This document shows, one piece after another, positions 35,052-39,373 of a stretch of 39,373 nucleotides of DNA; positions within the stretch are counted from its first letter, which is position 1, and every line of letters begins with the position of its first letter. Both the position numbers and the translations under genes were made by a program. The notes under the pieces were generated by a model. That model had not been told where the DNA came from. It did no database searches and worked only from the letters and a program-made list of their open reading frames with translations. This DNA comes from Prolixibacteraceae bacterium (lineage in GTDB: Bacteria > Bacteroidota > Bacteroidia > Bacteroidales > Prolixibacteraceae): NCBI GenBank assembly GCA_016931385.1, contig JAFGEV010000193.1:1-39373 (forward strand), written 5' to 3'.

Positions 35052-36473
35052 ATGAAAATCAAAAAACAAACGTTCGGTGTAATTATTGCAACACGAAACA
35101 TCTTTAATTATAAACTGGCTGTTGATGCCCGTGAAAAGGTTTTAAATAAACTTGAAACGATGGGTTTTGGCTCTGTAATCCTTCCCGAAAGTGAAACACC
35201 TACAGGGAATATCGAAGGATATGCCGATGCAGTAAAATGTGCTGCATTATTTAAAAAAAATGCAGATATCATTGATGGGATAGTTGTTATACTCCCGAAC
35301 TTTGGTGACGAACTGGGCGTTGTGAATTCGATAAAACTCTCAGGACTGAACGTTCCGGTTTTGGTGCAGGCCTGCGATGATGACAACAATAAAGTAGACG
35401 TAAAAAGCCGCCGTGATGCCTTTTGCGGAAAACTCTCAGTATGCAATAATTTCTTTCAGTACGGGATCAGGTTTACCGATACAACTTACCATACATATAG
35501 CCTCGATAGTGATGAATTCACCAAAGATCTGAATAAGTTTGCCGGAATATGCAGGGTGGTAAAAGGATTAAGCAACTTAAGAGTGGGTGCAATCGGCACA
35601 CGTCCGATAGGATTCCAGACCATGCGTTTCAGTGAAAAACTTTTACAGAAATACGGCATTACCGTTGTGCCGGTCGATATGTCGGAAATTATTGCTGCCG
35701 CAGAAAAGATCGGTGAAAACGACCAGGCGGTTATCGATAAGGTAAATGCCATTCAGGAATACGGAAGCTGTGCCATTGTGGCCAAAAACAAGATTGCCCG
35801 TCAGGCACGTTTTGGCTTGGCTGTCGAAAACTGGATCAACGAAAACAATATCGACATTTCTGCATTGCAGTGTTGGGAATCGATTGAAAAAAATTACGGA
35901 TGTGCAGCCTGTGTTACCATGAGTATGATGGGTGAAAAACTGATGCCATCGGCATGTGAGGTAGATGTAGCGGGAGCCATTTCAATGTATGCCCTTGCCC
36001 TTGCGGCCAAAACACCTTCAGCACTTCTCGACTGGAACAACAATTTTGCCGACGACCGTGAAAAAGTGGTTTGCACACATTGCAGCAACTATCCAAAATC
36101 TTTTTTCCAGAATGAAATTGAAATCGGGAGCCTTGACGTTTTGGGCACAGTGCTTGGAAGTGAAGACACTTTTGGCGCAGTGAAAGGAAAGGTTTCAGCA
36201 GGTGACATGACCTATTTTCGTATTTCAACCGACGACAACAAGGGAATCATAAAATCGTATCTTGGTAAAGGTACAATTACCAACGATCCTTACGGAATGG
36301 ATGGAGGGATAGCCGTATGCGAAATCAAAAACCTGCAAAAGTTAATGAAATACATGTGTAAAAACGGTTTCGAACACCATGTAGCCATGGTTCGGGGACA
36401 TGTGGTTGAAATACTTGAGGAAGCAATTGAGAACTATTTGGGCTGGGAACTGTACAATCACGATAAAGAATAA
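35052..36473 (+). CDS. L-fucose/L-arabinose isomerase-like protein (COG2407 type)
   Basis: A probable Mn2+-dependent aldose-ketose isomerase. The 473 residues have the N-terminal Rossmann-like domains (FGVIIATRNIFN, then IDGIVVILPNFGDE) and the catalytic C-terminal part with candidate metal ligands. These are Glu276 (LQCWES), Glu303/Asp305 (SACEVDV), His343 (CTHCSNYP) and His442/443 (FEHHVAMVRGH). The ACEVD-GAI-YAL-LDWNN segment is characteristic of the family, whose members act on several different sugars. It starts at ATG 35052, 26 bases after the kinase stop, so the two are co-transcribed. The kinase would phosphorylate its ketose product. Confidence 0.85.
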   Translation: MKIKKQTFGVIIATRNIFNYKLAVDAREKVLNKLETMGFGSVILPESETPTGNIEGYADAVKCAALFKKNADIIDGIVVILPNFGDELGVVNSIKLSGLNVPVLVQACDDDNNKVDVKSRRDAFCGKLSVCNNFFQYGIRFTDTTYHTYSLDSDEFTKDLNKFAGICRVVKGLSNLRVGAIGTRPIGFQTMRFSEKLLQKYGITVVPVDMSEIIAAAEKIGENDQAVIDKVNAIQEYGSCAIVAKNKIARQARFGLAVENWINENNIDISALQCWESIEKNYGCAACVTMSMMGEKLMPSACEVDVAGAISMYALALAAKTPSALLDWNNNFADDREKVVCTHCSNYPKSFFQNEIEIGSLDVLGTVLGSEDTFGAVKGKVSAGDMTYFRISTDDNKGIIKSYLGKGTITNDPYGMDGGIAVCEIKNLQKLMKYMCKNGFEHHVAMVRGHVVEILEEAIENYLGWELYNHDKE

Positions 36474-36590
36474 AGTTAGCATTGTAAGCAATAGAAAGCG
36501 ATTGAATGCAATAGAAAGGAATCGCTTATTACTGTATTCGATTGTGTTCAATATTTTGTTGGCAATGTCTGGTTTAAAATTACCCACTAA

Positions 36591-36608
36591 CACCGCTTTA
36601 GCGTGGTG
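36591..36608. repeat. Small palindromic element between isomerase and transketolase genes
   Basis: CACCGC-TTTAGC-GTGGTG forms a 6-bp stem (one G-T pair) with a 6-base loop. It has no T run, so it is not an obvious terminator. It sits in a 212-base gap that also has two copies of CAATAGAAAG (about 36489 and 36511). It may be an RNA-processing or dispersed palindromic element. Confidence 0.35.
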
Positions 36609-36685
36609 ACAATAAAGAAAGCTTATGATTTGAGGGCTTTTGCCAAATGTCAGTTTTTTAAACAGGCACAAATGAATTTTTGAGG

Positions 36686-37513
36686 ATGAAGAAATATACA
36701 AATAAGGAATTGGAGCAAAAATCGATCAGATATCGTTTAGCGCTGCTCAAATATATAAAAATGGCCAATGCCGGACACACTGGGGGCGACCTCTCATGTG
36801 TCGATATTTTAAACGTACTTTACAACGACATATTGAAAGTATCGCCGGGGAATTTCAGCGATCCTGACCGCGACCGTTATATTCAGAGCAAAGGCCATGC
36901 TGTAGAGGCGCTTTACGTGGTACTTGCCGATAAAGGATTTTTCCCGGAAACTGACCTGGAAACGATGTGCAGGTATAAATCGCCCTATGTGGGGCATCCT
37001 ACCCGGAAAGTAAAAGGGATTGAATTCAACACCGGCGCGTTGGGGCATGGCCTGTCGGTTAGCGCGGGCATAGCGCTGGCAGGGAAAAAGGATAATTTAA
37101 ATTACCGTGTATTCACGCTTTTGGGCGATGGTGAACTAGCAGAGGGGTCGAACTGGGAGGCTGCCATGCTTGCCGCACACTATAAACTTGATAACCTCAT
37201 TGCTATTCTTGACCACAACACCCTTCAAATTACCGGAAGGAATGCTGAGGTTTGTAATCCTTATCCAATCGATGAAAAATGGAAAGCCTTTGGCTGGAGT
37301 GTTGTTCATGCCGATGGGCATAACATTGCAGAATTGCGTAAAGTACTCAATGAATTACCAACTGTTTCAGGTAAACCAACTTTTGTAATTGCCCACACTG
37401 TGAAAGGTAAGGGCGTAAGTTTCATGGAAGATGTAAAAAAATGGCACCATGGCGTTCCTTCCGATGAAGAATACCATATAGCCTTGAAAGAGTTGGAAGC
37501 AATGTTAAGCTAA
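36686..37513 (+). CDS. Transketolase, N-terminal (TPP-binding) subunit only
   Basis: Half of a split thiamine-diphosphate transketolase. The 275 residues show the N-terminal substrate/TPP histidines (NAGHTGGDLS, SKGHAVEALY), the FNTGALGHGLSVSAGIAL segment, the TPP motif GDGELAEG...LDHNTLQITG (residues about 148-184) and VIAHTVKGKG. A split transketolase needs a C-terminal (Pyr/C-domain) subunit of about 310 residues, normally the next gene. Here nothing follows for 480 bases and then comes an RRM gene, so the partner is missing or encoded elsewhere. It is the last gene of the isomerase/kinase cluster, 212 bases after the isomerase. A specialised role on the kinase product is inferred from context. 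Confidence 0.88.
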   Translation: MKKYTNKELEQKSIRYRLALLKYIKMANAGHTGGDLSCVDILNVLYNDILKVSPGNFSDPDRDRYIQSKGHAVEALYVVLADKGFFPETDLETMCRYKSPYVGHPTRKVKGIEFNTGALGHGLSVSAGIALAGKKDNLNYRVFTLLGDGELAEGSNWEAAMLAAHYKLDNLIAILDHNTLQITGRNAEVCNPYPIDEKWKAFGWSVVHADGHNIAELRKVLNELPTVSGKPTFVIAHTVKGKGVSFMEDVKKWHHGVPSDEEYHIALKELEAMLS

Positions 37514-37996
37514 CGTCAATTGATTACAAACAACAATACATTCATTTCCAACATCATTCTTTTTTAGAATGAAGTTGGTTCAAATGCATCATAATACAAT
37601 AGAAACAATTGAAAACAATGGCTTTCTGTCGCCTCAAACGGTTTTCGGTTGTATACAGATTTTGTAAAAAAGTTAGGGAATACGGGTGAAAACTTATATA
37701 GATAATTTTTTCTTCCAAATTTATTAAAAATCAATTATATAATAATATATCAAAAAAAAGAGTAAATTGCACAAAATTTAAGATTTGAAAATTTGAGCAC
37801 AAATTTACTATTGCTCTATACAATTAGTTCCTTTAATGCCCACCTTTTTAAATCCCGATTTTTACAACATACAGTGCTGATTTGAGCTTTTCAAAAATGT
37901 GCAGGGTTGTTTTCAAACAGCTTGATTGTTTTTTTGGTCTGCTCCTGTTACCTGTAAGTTGTAATACAATTAAATAAGTAAATAAATTAAGTTAAA
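37514..37996. other. AT-rich region between the transketolase half and the RRM gene
   Basis: About 480 bases with no recognisable gene and no trace of the missing transketolase C-terminal subunit. It includes a further CAATAGAAA motif (about 37598), very AT-rich tracts (37700-37800), and what may be a long 5' leader for the RRM gene with a small AAACA-TGTTT hairpin followed by seven T (about 37915-37937). That hairpin could act as an attenuator. A long structured leader would suit a cold-responsive RNA-binding gene, but no clear -7 element was found. Confidence 0.4.
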
Positions 37997-38275
37997 ATGA
38001 ACATTTATGTTGGAAACCTTGATTTCAAGGTTAATGAAGACGATTTGAAAGATGTCTTCGAAGAATACGGTGAAGTAACCGAAGTAAAAATTGTTACCGA
38101 CAAATATTCCGGCAGAAGCAAGGGTTTTGGTTTTGTAACCATTGAAGACAAAGCCGAAGCTTTAAAAGCTATCGAGGAACTAAACGGGGCAACCTATGAA
38201 AACCGTCAGATTGTAGTTAACGAAGCCAGGCCTCAAAAGTCGTTCGAAAACAAAAAGCCTTATGGAAGAAGGTAA
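37997..38275 (+). CDS. RRM-domain RNA-binding protein
   Basis: A 92-residue single-stranded-RNA binder with one complete RNA-recognition motif: RNP-2 IYVGNL at residues 3-8 and RNP-1 KGFGFVTI at about 43-50, within the usual beta-alpha-beta-beta-alpha-beta order. A short basic tail (KSFENKKPYGRR) follows. Such small RRM proteins occur in cyanobacteria and Bacteroidota, where they act as global RNA-binding regulators or chaperones. The last 14 bases overlap the start of a cold-shock protein gene in another frame, implying coupled translation of two RNA binders. Confidence 0.93.
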   Translation: MNIYVGNLDFKVNEDDLKDVFEEYGEVTEVKIVTDKYSGRSKGFGFVTIEDKAEALKAIEELNGATYENRQIVVNEARPQKSFENKKPYGRR

Positions 38276-38462
38276 AATCAAATGGTACAATGAAATCAAA
38301 GGATTTGGTTTTATTGAAAGAGAAAACGGGCCTGATATTTTTGTACACCGGTCTGGACTCTATAATTCAAACGCAGCTTTAGAACCCGGACAGCAGGTTA
38401 GTTTTGAAACGAAGGAGGGACCAAAAGGGATAATGGCAGTTAATGTAAAAGCCAATTCCTGA
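38262..38462 (+). CDS. Cold-shock domain protein overlapping the RRM gene
   Basis: A 66-residue CspA-type OB-fold RNA chaperone with both nucleic-acid motifs: GFGFIE (RNP1 region, residues about 14-19) and DIFVHRS (RNP2 region, about 25-31). It ends with the family's GPKGIMAVNV. Its ATG (38262) lies inside the last codons of the RRM gene, whose stop is at 38273-38275. Ribosomes finishing the RRM gene could reinitiate here, and a purine-rich GGAAGAAGG spans the start. A terminator-like hairpin follows at 38489. Confidence 0.92.
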   Translation: MEEGKIKWYNEIKGFGFIERENGPDIFVHRSGLYNSNAALEPGQQVSFETKEGPKGIMAVNVKANS

Positions 38463-38488
38463 GAGCTTGTTTTATAAAAACTTTAAAA

Positions 38489-38523
38489 ATGGAATAGCCT
38501 TTTTTCGAAGGCTTTTCCATTTC
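38489..38523 (+). terminator. Terminator-like hairpin after the RRM/cold-shock pair
   Basis: AATGGAA-T-AGCCTT (38489-38502) pairs with AAGGCT-T-TTCCATT (38508-38521), a stem of about 13 bp with one mismatch. The T run after it is short, so termination may be partial or the hairpin may protect the 3' end. Confidence 0.6.
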
Positions 38524-38610
38524 TATAAACCGGGTATTCTGAATAACCAGCAATGAACCGGTTTTTTATTTTTATTGAATGATAATCCTTTAAATAATAG
38601 TTGAAAAAAT

Positions 38611-39066
38611 ATGGGTAGATCGCAGGAAACCTTTAACAAAAAAGAAGTTAGAAATAAAAAAGAAAAAAAACGTAAAGAAAAAGTATTAAAGAAACAGGCC
38701 CGGAAAGAGAAAGAAAAGAAGAGCAGCTTGGATGATATGATTGCTTATGTTGATGAAAATGGCATAATCACTTCAACCAGGCCCGATCCTGATAAACGTA
38801 CGAAAGTTGATGCCAGTGAAATTGAAACCAGTATCCCTAAGGGTTTAATTTCATCACAACGTACAAACGAACATACAGGTACTGTTACTTTTTTTAACGA
38901 ATCGAAAGGATTTGGGTTTATCCGCGATAAAGATACGGGGCAATCGGTATTTGTTCATGCCTCGAACATGCTCGAACCTGTTATCGAAAATGATCTGGTA
39001 GTATTTGAAACCACGAAAGGGCCAAAAGGCTTAACTGCAGTTAATGTGAAGCATGTAGAAAAATAA
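38611..39066 (+). CDS. Cold-shock domain protein with Lys-rich N-terminal extension
   Basis: A 151-residue RNA chaperone. The first 38 residues are almost all Lys, Arg and Glu (for example NKKEVRNKKEKKRKEK), probably a helical, RNA- or ribosome-binding arm. A conserved-looking linker follows (DDMIAYVDENGIITSTRPDPD). The C-terminal cold-shock domain (residues about 85-151) has GFGFIRDK and SVFVHASN, and ends GPKGLTAVNVK, nearly identical to the ending of the 66-residue neighbour; the two domains are paralogous. It is about 150 bases after the first cold-shock gene, past a hairpin. Confidence 0.9.
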   Translation: MGRSQETFNKKEVRNKKEKKRKEKVLKKQARKEKEKKSSLDDMIAYVDENGIITSTRPDPDKRTKVDASEIETSIPKGLISSQRTNEHTGTVTFFNESKGFGFIRDKDTGQSVFVHASNMLEPVIENDLVVFETTKGPKGLTAVNVKHVEK

Positions 39067-39087
39067 ACTGGATTATTTTTTCACCTT

Positions 39088-39373
39088 TTAAAAAACCAAA
39101 GTTGCTTTATCGAGCAAACTTTCCGGTACAAATAAACCCTGCTTTTCACATTCTTTGGTGTTAATCATCAGTTCAAGCCCGGTTAAAGGTTCAATTTTAT
39201 TTTGAATGTTTCTTCCTTTAAGCAAATCAACAGCTTTCATTCCGCTAAGCCTCCCCCATTCTTCATAATTTATTCCCAGCCCAATAGCTGCACCCTTTTT
39301 AACCTGAAGTACATCGGTTACAAACAAGGGGATTTTCGATTCGCCTGCAATTTTGCTTAGCAAATTAATTCCC
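39088..39373 (-). CDS. ABC_sub_bind-type substrate-binding protein (partial, cut by window edge)
   Basis: Only the C-terminal 94 or so codons are in the window and the frame stays open to the edge. The segment IPLFVTDVLQVKKGAAIGLGINYEEWGRLSGMKAVDLLKGR is typical of the C-terminal lobe of the ABC_sub_bind (PF04392) family of periplasmic binding proteins, often linked to tryptophan, tyrosine or other small ligands or to sensor proteins. Which full-length architecture this is cannot be seen. It converges on the Lys-rich cold-shock gene with a 21-base gap. Confidence 0.75.
   Translation of the reverse strand, partial: GINLLSKIAGESKIPLFVTDVLQVKKGAAIGLGINYEEWGRLSGMKAVDLLKGRNIQNKIEPLTGLELMINTKECEKQGLFVPESLLDKATLVF

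Overview
The window looks like chromosomal DNA of a Bacteroidota member, probably a Bacteroidales/Marinilabiliales-type anaerobe or facultative marine or sediment organism. The evidence is several promoters of the Bacteroidota type TAnnTTTG, weak Shine-Dalgarno sites, tandem GIN-domain (DUF2807) exported proteins, a DUF4369-TlpA-like lipoprotein, a three-gene biotin-dependent acyl-CoA carboxylase, and moderate to low GC. No rRNA, tRNA, CRISPR array or phage was recognised.

Layout. 0.3-1.7 kb: sodium:solute symporter. 1.8-3.3 kb: two tandem GIN-domain proteins (minus). 3.4-9.6 kb: housekeeping block with rimM, aspartate kinase, a KAS III-like synthase plus lpxH, a thioredoxin-fold lipoprotein that has lost its CxxC, and ribF. 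9.8-11.2 kb: ahcY with its own promoter and terminator. 11.3-17.4 kb: an AT-rich accessory patch with a GC-rich structured intergenic block, an AAA/DUF4143 ATPase, a decayed IS1182-type transposase, a GH5 endoglucanase-like lipoprotein and an orphan FtsX/MacB-type permease. 17.5-21.2 kb (minus): carboxyltransferase, biotin carrier and biotin carboxylase. 21.5-25 kb: riboflavin synthase and two tandem membrane histidine kinases without a response regulator. 25-29.1 kb (minus): acyltransferase, BASS-family transporter, two thioredoxin-fold proteins and an acidic protein. 29.4-32.4 kb: gpmI and a lipoprotein with two solute-binding domains. 32.7-37.5 kb: a sugar-catabolic cluster (DeoR regulator, GlpK-like FGGY kinase, fucose/arabinose-isomerase-like protein, transketolase N-terminal half). 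38-39.1 kb: an RRM protein overlapping a cold-shock protein, then a Lys-rich cold-shock protein. The right edge cuts an ABC_sub_bind-type protein.

The best candidate for something undescribed is the sugar cluster at 32.7-37.5 kb. Its order suggests aldose to ketose (isomerase), ketose phosphate (kinase), then transketolase cleavage, under a DeoR repressor. The kinase keeps the catalytic and polyol-contacting residues of glycerol kinase (R87, E88, W107, Y139, D249) but has Ser where E. coli GlpK has Phe270, which suggests a larger substrate than glycerol. Only the N-terminal transketolase subunit is present; the C-terminal partner that usually follows is missing. The plan resembles the D-apiose/apulose-4-phosphate transketolase route, but the substrate cannot be read from sequence. 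Second-tier items are the overlapping RRM/cold-shock gene pair, the small CCGRMGPMC thioredoxin-like protein with a CRP/FNR-like palindrome upstream, and the catalytically degenerate TlpA-like lipoprotein.
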